NCBI RefSeq assembly: GCF_003628505.1
Contig: NZ_RBZP01000007.1
Span: 62,001-126,000, forward strand
Length of the DNA: 64,000 bases
Source of the DNA: Oceanobacillus halophilus
GTDB lineage: Bacteria; Bacillota; Bacilli; Bacillales; Amphibacillaceae
Direction: 5' to 3'
Part shown: piece after piece, positions 1-8,791 of the stretch
How the letters are laid out: each line of letters begins with the position of its first letter
Numbering within the stretch: the first letter of the stretch is position 1
The notes under the pieces: model-generated
Databases searched by the model: none
What the model was told of the DNA's origin: nothing
The model's input: only the letters and a program-made list of their open reading frames with translations
Made by a program: the position numbers and the translations under genes

Positions 1-117
1 TTGATAATGAAACTTAGACATATGTGCTATAGATGCTATCTCGTTAATAGTTAAAGTTTTATTCAAATGACTTTCTATATACTGAATACTGTCAACCATT
101 CGTTGAAGCCCTTCCAT
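1..117 (-). CDS. AraC-family transcriptional regulator, N-terminal fragment (runs off the window)
   Basis: The minus strand reads ATG at 117 into 39 codons that continue past the window edge. The visible residues begin MEGLQRMVDSIQYIESHLNK and continue into LTINEIASIAHMSKFHYQ, the first helix-turn-helix of an AraC/XylS DNA-binding domain. Because the HTH lies at the very N terminus, this is the Rob/SoxS-like layout in which an effector-binding domain, if present, would follow. A GGGAGGGG ribosome site lies just upstream of the ATG. Only the HTH half is seen, so the ligand and targets cannot be named. It is divergent from the trp leader; nothing shows that it regulates trp. Confidence 0.75.
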   Translation of the reverse strand, partial: MEGLQRMVDSIQYIESHLNKTLTINEIASIAHMSKFHYQ

Positions 118-284
118 CTAACCCCTCCCTTCTTCTTAAATTTAGCATGGCTTAATATATAAATCCTGTTCATTTATGCTAGATATGGACAGTATAATAT
201 ATTATGTAGGGATTATTCCGATTTCTTTGATTTAAACGTAAGTGATTTCTTAGTTTTAATTTTAAGAAAAATATCAAAACACCC

Positions 285-313
285 TTGACAATCTATTCTA
301 ACTATTCTAATAT
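285..313 (+). promoter_or_regulatory. Promoter of the trp operon
   Basis: A perfect -35 TTGACA (285-290) is followed after 17 nt by TATAAT-like TAATAT (308-313). Transcription would start near 320, about 20 nt before the first T-box leader. This is a near-consensus housekeeping sigma promoter, as expected for an operon controlled by attenuation. Confidence 0.8.
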
Positions 314-340
314 AAATATCAATAATTAAATTTCATAAGC

Positions 341-600
341 GTTGACGAAGAAAAGTAGTCTATGAAGACACTAAAGAGAGCTGGTGGTTGGTGTGAACCA
401 GTGTGACCCTAATAGATGAATGGGCTTCTGAGCTTCCAAACCGAACCAAACATCTTGCAGTAGGCTTTGGCGATTTCGTCTCATCGTTACCCGAGACAAA
501 TGTTAAGCACTTGCTTGACATTGCTAAAGCTGAGCTGTTTTATAGCTAATAAAGGTGGTACCGCGGTCCCTCGTCCTTTACGGATGTGGGATCTTTTTGT
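341..600 (+). ncRNA. T-box leader 1 (tRNA-Trp specific) with terminator
   Basis: The leader has the AGTAG motif near 355, a specifier segment GAA-TGG-G ending in CTTCTGAG with TGG at 421-423, and the T-box AAGGTGGTACCGCG at 552-565. A terminator hairpin follows (GTCCC...GGGAT, then TTTTT, about 567-599). Uncharged tRNA with a CCA anticodon would pair with TGG and stabilise the antiterminator, so this should sense tryptophan tRNA charging. The acceptor-pairing bulge is TGGT. That would pair best with an A discriminator, or by wobble with the G expected for tRNA-Trp; it differs from the second leader. Confidence 0.85.
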
Positions 601-620
601 ATGTAAAAATTGTATAATCC

Positions 621-911
621 TAAATCGTTGAGTAAGAGTAGTAAGCAAGTACTAAGCGTCTTTAGAGAGCTGGTGATGGTGGAATTCCAGCACGCTAACT
701 TTGCCGAATGGACTTATGAGAGGTCTCCTGAAAAGAGTAGGGAAACACGTTTTTCCGACGTTACACGGATAGGATATCGGATAGTTTTTATAATGACTTT
801 CCCGTATCTGAATGAGATGAAAAGAGTTATTTCTCTTTTCAAGTGAGGTGGCACCGCGCATACAATCGTCCTCAAGTAGACACAATATTGTGTTTACTTG
901 AGGACTTTTTT
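621..911 (+). ncRNA. T-box leader 2 (tRNA-Trp specific) with terminator
   Basis: This is a second complete T-box directly downstream of the first. It has AGTAAG-type bulge sequence near 640, a specifier in GAA-TGG-A followed by CTTATGAG (TGG 709-711), and the T-box GAGGTGGCACCGCG (845-858). A long terminator has arms GTCCTCAAGTA and TACTTGAGGAC with an A/T-rich loop, then a T run at 905-911. The TGGC bulge matches a G discriminator, as in tRNA-Trp of Bacillus. Both leaders must be read through before trpE, giving two sequential checkpoints on the same transcript. Confidence 0.85.
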
Positions 912-932
912 AATTAGAAAGGATTGGTTTAT

Positions 933-2324
933 ATGTCAGCACTCCCTTATAAGTTATTAAAACAAAATGCAAACACCTTAACACCAATAGATATTTACAG
1001 AAATTTACCTGGAGGCAAGAAATTTTTATTAGAAAGCACCTTCCAGCATGAGAAAAAGGGAAAGTATTCTTTTATTGGATCGGATCCATATGAAGAGGTT
1101 ATTGGTCATTCCAATGAGACTACCAAAATAAATTCCGAAACCGAAGAAAAAGAGTACTTTCATAAAAATGCTTTAACCTATATCCAGGAGAATTTTTCTA
1201 AACTTGATTTGAATATACCCCTTCCCTTTTATGGCGGCGCCGTTGGGTATGTCGGTTATGATGCGATTCGAGAACATGAAAACATTGGGGAAAAACTGCC
1301 CGATGAAGTAAACATGCCTGATATCCATTTTATGATGTACAACAATATCATCGTTTTTGATCACAGTCATCAAGTTATCTATCTTATTGCCATCAACACG
1401 AAACAACAATCAGAAAAGGAATTAGACGAACGTCTCCATCATTTAAGCAATGCCCTCTGCAAGCGAGAAGAAACAATAGGAAATCAGAATACAATCAGCT
1501 TTGAGTCCCAAATAACCAAAGAGGCTTTTATGGAAAAAGTTCGTACTGCTAAAGAATATATTCAGCAAGGGGATATATTCCAGGTCGTTTTATCCCAAAG
1601 AATGGCAGCAGATATGGAAGGAGACCCATTTCATTTTTACCAAAAGTTGAGGGAAGCAAATCCTTCACCTTATATGTTTTATATAAACTTTGAGGATTAT
1701 TTATTGTTAGGGGCCTCACCAGAGAGCCTTGTACAAACACAAGGAGACGTGGTCATAACCAATCCAATTGCTGGTACAAGAGCACGTGGTAAGACACCGG
1801 AAGAAGATGAAATGCTAATGAACGAACTATTGCAAGACGAAAAGGAAATTGCAGAACATCGCATGTTAATAGATTTGAGTCGAAATGACCTTGGGCGCGT
1901 CTGTGAAATTGGTTCTGTCACAATTCCAACCTATATGGAAGTTGAAAAATATCAGCATGTCATGCATATCGTCTCTGAAGTAAAAGGGACGTTAAAGAAA
2001 AAACATACCAGTATGGATGCATTGGTATCCTGCTTGCCTGCTGGTACAGTATCCGGAGCTCCCAAAATACGTGCTATGCAAATTATTAATGAACTGGAAG
2101 AAAAAAAACGCGGAGCTTATGCCGGTGGAATTGGTTTTATTAATTATAACCATGACATCAACATCGCCCTTGCCATTCGGTCTCTTGTTATTAAAAACAA
2201 GAAAGCATATTTGCAGGCTGGTGCGGGAATCGTTTTTGACTCCGACCCAGAACTAGAGTACCAAGAGACGCTTAACAAAGCTAAGTCCTTAATGGAGGTG
2301 AGTAAGTATGATCTTGTTAATTGA
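933..2324 (+). CDS. trpE: Anthranilate synthase component I
   Basis: This is the aminase/chorismate-binding subunit, which converts chorismate and ammonia to anthranilate in the first committed step of tryptophan synthesis. The 463-residue length is normal. The N terminus carries the LLES motif of the tryptophan feedback site, and the C-terminal chorismate domain has PIAGTRARGKT, AEHRMLIDLSRND and LPAGTVSGAPK. The ATG at 933 is preferred because GAAAGGA lies 9 nt upstream; an in-frame TTG at 924 abuts that ribosome site. The 3' end overlaps trpG by 17 nt, so the two subunits are probably translationally coupled. Upstream T-boxes give control by tRNA-Trp, unlike the TRAP control of B. subtilis. 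Confidence 0.95.
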   Translation: MSALPYKLLKQNANTLTPIDIYRNLPGGKKFLLESTFQHEKKGKYSFIGSDPYEEVIGHSNETTKINSETEEKEYFHKNALTYIQENFSKLDLNIPLPFYGGAVGYVGYDAIREHENIGEKLPDEVNMPDIHFMMYNNIIVFDHSHQVIYLIAINTKQQSEKELDERLHHLSNALCKREETIGNQNTISFESQITKEAFMEKVRTAKEYIQQGDIFQVVLSQRMAADMEGDPFHFYQKLREANPSPYMFYINFEDYLLLGASPESLVQTQGDVVITNPIAGTRARGKTPEEDEMLMNELLQDEKEIAEHRMLIDLSRNDLGRVCEIGSVTIPTYMEVEKYQHVMHIVSEVKGTLKKKHTSMDALVSCLPAGTVSGAPKIRAMQIINELEEKKRGAYAGGIGFINYNHDINIALAIRSLVIKNKKAYLQAGAGIVFDSDPELEYQETLNKAKSLMEVSKYDLVN

Positions 2325-2889
2325 TAACTATGACTCTTTCACGTATAACCTTTATCAATACTTTTCAGAGGAAGGTATCGATGTCAAGGTTGTGAGAAAT
2401 GATGTCATCACAATTAAGGCAATAGAATTATTAAATCCTGATGCCATTGTTATTTCCCCTGGACCAGGCTTACCGGAACACGCCGGAATATGTATCGAAG
2501 TTATTCAGCATTTTTACAAAAAGATTCCTATCTTTGGAATTTGCTTAGGACACCAGGCAATTGCTGAAGCGCTCGGCGGGACACTTAGGCATGCTAAAGA
2601 AATCAAACATGGCAAAACATCACTTATAACCCATAACGGCCAGGGTGTCTTTCAATATCTACCAAACCCATTAGAAGTCATGCGCTATCACTCCATTGTT
2701 GTAGAGGATGTCCCAGAACAATTAGAGGTTACAGCCAACTCCATCAAGGATGATGAAATCATGGCTATTAAACATAAACAATACCCTGTTTATGGAGTAC
2801 AATTTCATCCTGAATCAATTGGAACCGTAACAGGTAAGCAAATAATTCATAACTTTTCTACCCAAATGAAGGAGGAGATTGAAAATTGA
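2308..2889 (+). CDS. trpG: Anthranilate synthase component II (glutamine amidotransferase)
   Basis: This class I glutamine amidotransferase of 193 residues supplies ammonia to TrpE. The nucleophile is C79 in GICLGHQ, and the His/Glu pair is H167 and E169 in VQFHPES; the oxyanion loop SPGPGLP is also present. It overlaps the end of trpE and its stop overlaps the TTG start of trpD. Placing the amidotransferase inside the trp operon differs from B. subtilis, where a shared pabA sits in the folate operon. It may also serve aminodeoxychorismate synthesis if no separate pabA exists, but that cannot be judged here. Confidence 0.93.
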   Translation: MILLIDNYDSFTYNLYQYFSEEGIDVKVVRNDVITIKAIELLNPDAIVISPGPGLPEHAGICIEVIQHFYKKIPIFGICLGHQAIAEALGGTLRHAKEIKHGKTSLITHNGQGVFQYLPNPLEVMRYHSIVVEDVPEQLEVTANSIKDDEIMAIKHKQYPVYGVQFHPESIGTVTGKQIIHNFSTQMKEEIEN

Positions 2890-3911
2890 AACATTATCTT
2901 GAAAAAATCATTGATCGCGAGGATTTAACGATAGAAGAAATGATGGCTGCAACTGAATATTGCCTTTCAGAAAACGCTACAGATTCAGAGATAGCTGCAT
3001 TATTAACGGCACTCCAAGGAAAAGGAGAAACAGCTGATGAAATCGCAGGAATAGTGGAAGTAATTCGCTCAAGGTCAACTTTTAGTACAACACCTATTCA
3101 AGATGCCATCGATAACTGTGGTACAGGTGGAGATAAATCCTACAGTTTTAATATAAGTACCACTTCTGCCTTTGTACTCGCTGGTGCTGGTATTACCGTT
3201 GCTAAACATGGAAACCGCAGTATCACAAGCAAATCTGGTAGTGCTGATGTCCTAGAGAATCTAGGAATTTCCTTATCTTTCACCAAAGATCATGTTGAGG
3301 AATTACTTCATGAAAATAAAATTGCCTTTTTATTCGCCCCAAATGTTCACGCGGCATTAAAGCCTTTTACAAAAGTTAGAAAGCATTTGGGTATCCGGAC
3401 GGTATTTAATCTTATTGGTCCATTGACTAATCCTATTGAGTTAGATACACAATTGCTCGGTGTTTACAGTCGTGAAGTCATGCCAATGTTAGCAGAGTCT
3501 CTAAAAAAACTAGGCAGAAGGCGAGCAATTGTAATTAACGGTGCCGGTAACGTAGATGAAGCCACTTTAGCTGGTGAAAATCATCTAATTATCTTAGATG
3601 ACGGTAAATTAACCAATCTCACACTAACGCCTGAGAGTGTTGGTTTACCAGTCTATACCAAAGAGGAAATACTTGGTGGCACTGCAAAAGACAATGCAGA
3701 AATTTTATTAGGTGTATTGAATGGAAAAAAAGGAGCTTACTATGATACCGTTCTTTTAAATGCAGGTCTTGGTATTTTTACCAATGGAAAAGCAGAAACG
3801 ATACAAGAAGGTATTGAACTCGCCCGTGAAAGCATTGAGTCTGGTGCAGCATTAGAGAGACTGCAGCAACTCATTTCCTATAGTCAGAGAATTCCAAGTG
3901 AGGTGTACTAA
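2886..3911 (+). CDS. trpD: Anthranilate phosphoribosyltransferase
   Basis: It transfers phosphoribose from PRPP to anthranilate. The 341-residue length is normal. It shows the PRPP-binding glycine motif CGTGGDKSYSFNIST, then KHGNRS, LGIRTVFNLIGPL and a conserved DEATL segment. The start is TTG at 2886, which overlaps the TGA stop of trpG. AAGGAGG-like sequence (GAAGGAGGAG) lies about 10 nt upstream, which supports the TTG and implies coupled translation. It is the third gene of the trpEGDCFBA operon and ends directly at the trpC start codon. Confidence 0.93.
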   Translation: MKHYLEKIIDREDLTIEEMMAATEYCLSENATDSEIAALLTALQGKGETADEIAGIVEVIRSRSTFSTTPIQDAIDNCGTGGDKSYSFNISTTSAFVLAGAGITVAKHGNRSITSKSGSADVLENLGISLSFTKDHVEELLHENKIAFLFAPNVHAALKPFTKVRKHLGIRTVFNLIGPLTNPIELDTQLLGVYSREVMPMLAESLKKLGRRRAIVINGAGNVDEATLAGENHLIILDDGKLTNLTLTPESVGLPVYTKEEILGGTAKDNAEILLGVLNGKKGAYYDTVLLNAGLGIFTNGKAETIQEGIELARESIESGAALERLQQLISYSQRIPSEVY

Positions 3912-4697
3912 ATGACCATATTAGAAAAGATATTAGCAGAAAAAGAAATTGAAATACAAAAATATTTCAATCAAACGTTTGATTCAATGAAGACAGAATC
4001 AGTTCCTTCCTTTAAAGAAATTGTTTCGTCAACAGATTCTCTTTCTATCATTTCTGAAATTAAACGCTCCTCTCCTTCTAAGGGAGAGATTGATATAAAC
4101 GTAAATCCTATCGAGCAAGCAAGACAATATGAAACATTTGGAGCCAGTGCTATTTCTGTATTAACCGATCCAGCTTTTTTTAACGGAACTATGGATGATT
4201 TAAGAGAAGTGCGAAAAGCAGTGAATCTGCCAATCTTATGCAAGGACTTTATCATTGACCCAATACAAATAGACCGAGCCAAAGCTGCAGGTGCCAACAT
4301 TATCTTACTGATTGTTGCGGCACTAAATGATACGGATTTAGAGAATCTATATCACTATGCTAGAGATTTAGATTTAGAAGTGCTTATTGAAGTTCATAAC
4401 GAAGAAGAAATGAAACGCGCATTAAAGCTTCGCCCAGAAATTATTGGTATTAATAATCGTAACTTAAAAACATTTGAAGTAGATATAGCGACAACGGAAA
4501 AACTAGCGTCCATGGTTACAAATCCAGATACGATCTTAATTAGTGAAAGCGGAATGAAAACGCAGGAAGATGTCATTCGTGCTAGAAATGCTGGTGCAAA
4601 AGCAATTTTAGTTGGCGAGACACTGATGCGTTCAGCAAATTTAGAAGAAACGTTTCATGATTTAAAAGTGCCCCTTCCTACAAAAGGAGCGAAATAA
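3912..4697 (+). CDS. trpC: Indole-3-glycerol-phosphate synthase
   Basis: This (beta/alpha)8 enzyme decarboxylates and closes the ring of CdRP to give indole-3-glycerol phosphate. Of its 261 residues, the catalytic Glu/Lys region EIKRSSPSKG, the LCKDFIIDP loop, IGINNRNL and ILISESGM are visible. The ATG begins at the base right after the trpD stop. The coding sequence contains the palindrome AATCAAACGTTTGATT (3969-3984), which recurs in intergenic regions elsewhere in this window; here it encodes NQTFD and may be coincidental. Confidence 0.94.
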   Translation: MTILEKILAEKEIEIQKYFNQTFDSMKTESVPSFKEIVSSTDSLSIISEIKRSSPSKGEIDINVNPIEQARQYETFGASAISVLTDPAFFNGTMDDLREVRKAVNLPILCKDFIIDPIQIDRAKAAGANIILLIVAALNDTDLENLYHYARDLDLEVLIEVHNEEEMKRALKLRPEIIGINNRNLKTFEVDIATTEKLASMVTNPDTILISESGMKTQEDVIRARNAGAKAILVGETLMRSANLEETFHDLKVPLPTKGAK

Positions 4698-4700
4698 TCT

Positions 4701-5339
4701 ATGCTAGTGAAAATTTGTGGGATACAAACAAAAGAAGCTGCAGAAGTTGCGATCTCCAGTGGGGCTGATTTTATTGGATTTGTATTTGCAGACAGCAAGC
4801 GTAAAATGGAACCTACTCAAGCAGCTAGGATTGTGAAAAACATTCCCAATTCTGTTCAAAAGGTTGGCGTTTTCGTCAATGAGTCGGTTGAAAAAATGAT
4901 AGATATCGCTGAACAGGTTGGTCTGGATGTTATTCAGCTGCATGGAGATGAATCCCCGGCCATTGCTGAAAAGCTTCCTTATAAAGTAATCAAAGCATTT
5001 GCTGTAGACGCTAATTGCCTTTCAGAAATTCAAACCTACCCATGTGATTATTATTTATTAGATAGTCCTAAAGGGAAATACCGAGGCGGAAACGGAAAAA
5101 CTTTTGATTGGGATCTGCTGAATCACCTCCCACTCGATTCAAGCAAAGTTATACTTGCTGGCGGACTGTCAGCAGAAAACGTTCAAACAGCAATCCGACA
5201 AGCTAAACCCGCTGGAGTAGATGTCTCCAGTGGCGTCGAAACGAATAGGAAGAAAGATCTTAATAAAATAACTCAATTTATTAAACAAGCAAAAGCAACA
5301 GGAAAGGATGAGTTCAATGGCAACATACACCATGCCTGA
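4701..5339 (+). CDS. trpF: Phosphoribosylanthranilate isomerase
   Basis: It catalyses the Amadori rearrangement of phosphoribosylanthranilate to CdRP. The 212-residue TIM barrel opens with MLVKICGI, carrying the catalytic cysteine (C6 in KICG). The acid is in the D(V/I)SSGVE region (VDVSSGVET), and the phosphate loop is [21 protein letters not shown] precedes the ATG at good spacing, three bases after trpC. Its 3' end overlaps the start of trpB by 23 nt in another frame. Confidence 0.93.
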   Translation: MLVKICGIQTKEAAEVAISSGADFIGFVFADSKRKMEPTQAARIVKNIPNSVQKVGVFVNESVEKMIDIAEQVGLDVIQLHGDESPAIAEKLPYKVIKAFAVDANCLSEIQTYPCDYYLLDSPKGKYRGGNGKTFDWDLLNHLPLDSSKVILAGGLSAENVQTAIRQAKPAGVDVSSGVETNRKKDLNKITQFIKQAKATGKDEFNGNIHHA

Positions 5340-6513
5340 TCAAACAGGACGATACGGAAAATTTGGAGGACAGTTTGTACCAGAATTATTAATGCCAGCC
5401 TTAATCAATTTAGAAGATGCTTACACAGAAGCTATGAATGACCCAGCTTTTGTAGAGGAGCTTGATTATTATTTGAAACAATATGTAGGAAGAGAAACTC
5501 CTCTGTATTATGCAGAGCAATTAACGAAACAGCTTGGAGGAGCAAAAGTCTACCTAAAACGGGAAGATTTAAATCATACTGGTGCACACAAAATTAATAA
5601 CACCATAGGTCAAGCACTATTAACGGTTAGAATGGGAAAGAAAAAAGTTGTTGCTGAAACAGGCGCAGGCCAGCATGGGGTGGCGACAGCTACAGTGTGC
5701 GCTCTGCTTGGCCTCGACTGTATTGTGTTTATGGGTAAAGAAGACATTCGTCGGCAAAAACTCAACGTCTTCCGTATGGAGCTATTAGGTGCAGAAGTTC
5801 GCGGAGTCTCGCAAGGAAGCGGAACATTAAAGGACGCAACCAACGAAGCACTTCGCTACTGGGTTAGCCATGTTAACGATACGCATTATATCCTAGGGTC
5901 TGCTGTAGGACCTCATCCATTCCCCAAAATCGTTCGTGATCTTCAATCTGTTATCGGAATGGAAACCAAAAAGCAAATTTTAGATCAAACGGGGCTATTA
6001 CCAGATGCAGTGGTTGCCTGCGTTGGTGGCGGAAGTAATTCCATTGGTATGTTTTATCCATTTATTGATGATCAGGATGTAAAATTATATGGGGTAGAAG
6101 CAGCCGGTGCAGGAATTGATACAGACCAACATGCGGCAACACTGACTAAGGGGAATCTAGGAATCTTACACGGAACATTATCTCGTCTTCTGCAAGATGA
6201 GCATGGACAGATTGAAGAGGCCTTTTCCATATCAGCCGGTCTGGACTATCCTGGGGTTGGACCTGAACATAGTCATTTACATGATACGAAGCGTGTTACT
6301 TATACCTCTATCACGGATAAGGAAGCACTGGAGGCCTTCCAATTCCTTTCTAAAACAGAAGGGATTATCCCTGCATTAGAAAGTGCACATGCTGTTGCTT
6401 ATGCCATGAAACTAGTAAAAGACATGCGCAGTGATGAGAGCCTTGTTATATGTTTATCTGGACGTGGTGACAAAGACGTCGAACAAGTAAAAGCAAGATT
6501 GGAGGCAGAATAA
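5317..6513 (+). CDS. trpB: Tryptophan synthase beta chain
   Basis: This PLP enzyme joins indole and serine to make tryptophan. The 398-residue sequence begins [20 protein letters not shown]; the PLP lysine is K92 in [10 protein letters not shown] and the phosphate-binding loop is GGGSNSIG. An in-frame ATG nine bases upstream (5308) touches the AGGAAAGG ribosome site, whereas 5317 sits 9 nt from it, so 5317 is chosen. It lies between trpF (overlap) and trpA (1-nt gap), the usual order for the TrpA2B2 complex. Confidence 0.95.
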   Translation: MATYTMPDQTGRYGKFGGQFVPELLMPALINLEDAYTEAMNDPAFVEELDYYLKQYVGRETPLYYAEQLTKQLGGAKVYLKREDLNHTGAHKINNTIGQALLTVRMGKKKVVAETGAGQHGVATATVCALLGLDCIVFMGKEDIRRQKLNVFRMELLGAEVRGVSQGSGTLKDATNEALRYWVSHVNDTHYILGSAVGPHPFPKIVRDLQSVIGMETKKQILDQTGLLPDAVVACVGGGSNSIGMFYPFIDDQDVKLYGVEAAGAGIDTDQHAATLTKGNLGILHGTLSRLLQDEHGQIEEAFSISAGLDYPGVGPEHSHLHDTKRVTYTSITDKEALEAFQFLSKTEGIIPALESAHAVAYAMKLVKDMRSDESLVICLSGRGDKDVEQVKARLEAE

Positions 6514-6514
6514 G

Positions 6515-7315
6515 ATGGGGAAAGCCAAATTAGAGCATACTTTGCAACAGAAACTAACAGATAATCAGAATTTATTTGTCCCCTATATCATGGCTGGGGA
6601 TGGTGGACTTGGTATATTAGAAGAACGAATTTCCTTTTTAGCAGAAAGCGGAGCATCTGCCATTGAATTAGGAATCCCTTTCACTGATCCTGTAGCGGAT
6701 GGACCAACCATTCAGGATGCCGGGAAGCGTGCGTTAGAAAATGGAACATCATTAAAAGCAGTGCTTGAAATCCTATATTCATTTAAGGAAAAACGCTCTG
6801 TTCCCATTATTCTCATGACCTATATGAACCCCATTTACAGTTATGGTGTAGAGCAATTCGCTATAGATTGTGACAAATCTGGTGTAGATGGTGTCATTAT
6901 TCCTGATCTACCAATGGAGGAAGAAGGAATGGTAGCTGATAAGTTAACCGAAAGCGACATTGCATTTATTCGTCTCGCAGCAATGACGAGTCCAGAACAT
7001 CGGTTAGCAGAGATTGCCAATCGATCGGAAGGTTTTCTTTATGCTGTTTCCGTTTTAGGAACAACCGGTGCACGAAAAGCTCACAGTAATGATGTTCATA
7101 CTTATCTGGAAACATTAAAGAAGCATAGCTCTGTTCCAGTATTAGCAGGATTTGGGGTTTCCGCTGTAGAGCAAGCACGCGAATTAAGTTCCTATTGCGA
7201 TGGGGTTATTGTTGGAAGTAAAATCGTGGATCTTTTTAATGATGGAAAGACCAGTGATGTAAGGGCATTAATTGAAGGAAGTATCCATCCAGAAAGCAAA
7301 GCTCGAGCAAGATAA
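6515..7315 (+). CDS. trpA: Tryptophan synthase alpha chain
   Basis: It cleaves indole-3-glycerol phosphate to indole and glyceraldehyde 3-phosphate and channels indole to TrpB. The 266-residue barrel contains ELGIPFTDPVADGP with the two catalytic acids E51 and D62. LLTPESGFLYAVS-like phosphate-loop sequence appears as EGFLYAVSVLGTTG. GGAGGCAG precedes the ATG. It is the last gene of the operon; no aro, tyr or his genes follow, in contrast to the B. subtilis supraoperon. Confidence 0.94.
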   Translation: MGKAKLEHTLQQKLTDNQNLFVPYIMAGDGGLGILEERISFLAESGASAIELGIPFTDPVADGPTIQDAGKRALENGTSLKAVLEILYSFKEKRSVPIILMTYMNPIYSYGVEQFAIDCDKSGVDGVIIPDLPMEEEGMVADKLTESDIAFIRLAAMTSPEHRLAEIANRSEGFLYAVSVLGTTGARKAHSNDVHTYLETLKKHSSVPVLAGFGVSAVEQARELSSYCDGVIVGSKIVDLFNDGKTSDVRALIEGSIHPESKARAR

Positions 7316-7347
7316 ATCTGCACGTCTTTACTTAAACTTTTAGGATT

Positions 7348-7455
7348 GCTAATATAATTCTGTAATATATTAGCATTAGGGGAGCCCAACCGGGTGAGAA
7401 TGACATATTTGTCTAAATCCTCTGCATCCGATATAGGAAATACTAGCATGAGTAC
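7348..7455 (+). ncRNA. Diverged TPP-riboswitch-like RNA with no obvious target gene
   Basis: A hairpin (GCTAATAT/ATATTAGC, 7348-7374) is followed by AGGGGAGCCC (7378-7387) and GGGTGAGA (7392-7399). Then come a variable stem GACA-TATT-TGTC, CCTCTGC, and CCGATATAGGAAATACTAGC (7428-7447). Order and pairing follow the TPP aptamer: P2 AGGGGA pairs with TCCTCT, P3 GCCC pairs with GGGT, and the pyrophosphate half resembles the CTGATCTGGATAATACCAGC of the two genuine TPP switches in this window. Departures are GTGAGA for CTGAGA, an imperfect P4 and no clear P1. It may be decayed or a variant class. No thiamine gene follows. Confidence 0.4.
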
Positions 7456-7496
7456 GTACTTTGCTGTCATTAGTTTTTATGTGATGCACAAAGGCG

Positions 7497-7527
7497 ACTG
7501 CATTCCATAGTGAGTGCAGTTTTTTTG
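7497..7527 (+). terminator. Rho-independent terminator after the TPP-like RNA
   Basis: Arms ACTGCATTC (7497-7505) and GAGTGCAGT (7512-7520) form a 9-bp stem with one wobble pair and a 6-nt loop, followed by seven T. It would end the trp transcript or act as the expression platform of the RNA just upstream. Confidence 0.75.
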
Positions 7528-7629
7528 TGCTAGGGTGTTTTCGTCTAGGTCAAAATCAGAATTTTTAGTACAATCGCTTTTTAACCTCTATTAGTAGCTT
7601 GAACCTTTTGATCAATTAAGTCGAGCTCT

Positions 7630-8316
7630 CTATCAACCGACTCGCAACTTCTATCAACCGACCCGCAACTTCTATCAACCGACCCGCAACTTCTATCAAC
7701 CGACCTGCACCTGCTATCAACCGACCTGCACCTGCTATCAACCGACCTGCACCTGCTATCAACCGACCTGCACCTGCTATCAACCGACCTGCACCTGCTA
7801 TCAACCGACCTGCACCTGCTATCAACCGACCTGCACCTGCTATCAACCGACCTGCACCTGCTATCAACCGACCTGCACCTGCTATCAACCGACTCGCAAC
7901 TTCTATCAACCGACCCACACCTGCTATCAACCGACCCGCAACTGCTATCAACCGACCCGCAACTTCTATCAACCGACTCGCAACTTCTATCAACCGACCC
8001 GCAACTGCTATCAACCGACTCGCAACTTCTATCAACCGACTCGCAACTTCTATCAACCGACTCGCAACTTCTATCAACCGACCCGCGACTTCTATCAACC
8101 GACTCGCAACTTCTATCAACCGACTCGCAACTTCTATCAACCGACCCGCGACTTCTATCAACCGACCCGCGACTTCTATCAACCGACCCGCGACTTCTAT
8201 CAACCGACCCGCGACTTCTATCAACCGACCCGCGACTTCTATCAACCGACCCGCGACTTCTATCAACCGACCCGCGACTTCTATCAACCGACCCGCGACT
8301 TCTATCAACCGACTCG
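7630..8316. repeat. 21-bp minisatellite, about 33 units
   Basis: Every unit starts CTATCAACCGA and repeats at exactly 21 bp from 7630 to 8302 without any phase slip. Only the second half varies: CCTGCACCTG (nine consecutive units), CCCGCGACTT (a run of eight at the right end), CTCGCAACTT, CCCGCAACTT, CCCGCAACTG and CCCACACCTG. Runs of identical units point to recent expansion. Because 21 is a multiple of three, at least two minus-strand frames stay open and spell 7-residue repeats (SVDRSRG-type and LIEVAGR-type). A frame from ATG 8354 to 7581 could encode 257 residues, but its ribosome site is weak and no codon bias favours one frame. I treat it as a non-coding tandem repeat. Confidence 0.9.
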
Positions 8317-8791
8317 AATCCACTCACAATCTTTTTGATTCCACTCTTTCGCATTTGCCTTAATGCACGCGCAGCATCTTCGCGAATTTAGCCCGCAAAG
8401 AAGATGATTCAGCCATCTTCCCATCAATCACAGAAAAATCCCTGTATCTCTTTCCAATTACAGCAGCCACTTGGGGATATCGATACTTTGTGCATTCAAT
8501 AACTCGCGATTTTTCCATAAAATCTAAAATCAGTAAACCCTTTAACAATAAAAAAACGGAAAGCCCAAACACACGGCTTTCCCAATGAGAACGAATCATG
8601 GATCGAAGGAAAAAACTTTATCTAAACATTTCATGCTTAGATATATATTATATTTATTCAGAAACTTAATACTTGTATAGTTAGCATTTCCCAAGATATA
8701 TGTACAGTTATTAACAGCGGTTCCAATCCATGATAGAAATTAAGTAGACTGGTATACTATAAATAAAGAAAATTAAATCTGAGGTGCGAAC
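8317..8791. other. Gene-poor stretch between the minisatellite and the thioredoxin-like gene
   Basis: A minus-strand frame of 79 codons (8360-8599) is open here but lacks a family match, and the terminator at 8547-8582 lies inside it; I do not call it a gene. Its 3' part sits directly against the minisatellite and may be the unexpanded flank of that repeat. Near the right end a weak promoter for the next gene is visible: TATACT at 8753-8758 with ATGATA 17 nt upstream. Confidence 0.5.
8547..8582 (-). terminator. Terminator-like hairpin read on the minus strand
   Basis: On the minus strand GGAAAGCC and GGCTTTCC flank a 9-nt loop and are followed by a run of seven T. No convincing minus-strand gene lies upstream of it, so the transcript it ends is unknown. 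Confidence 0.55.

Noticed and set aside
7630-8316. CRISPR array
   Set aside because: The period is only 21 bp with no spacers; variation is confined to a few recurring unit types, and no cas genes are nearby.
7581-8354. A 257-codon minus-strand frame of SVDRSRG-like repeats, and a second 235-codon frame of LIEVAGR-like repeats
   Set aside because: Both arise from a 21-bp tandem repeat that keeps several frames open; the ribosome site is weak and neither frame has non-repeat domains.
8360-8599. 79-codon minus-strand ORF next to the minisatellite
   Set aside because: A terminator-like hairpin lies inside it, there is no clear ribosome site and no family match.
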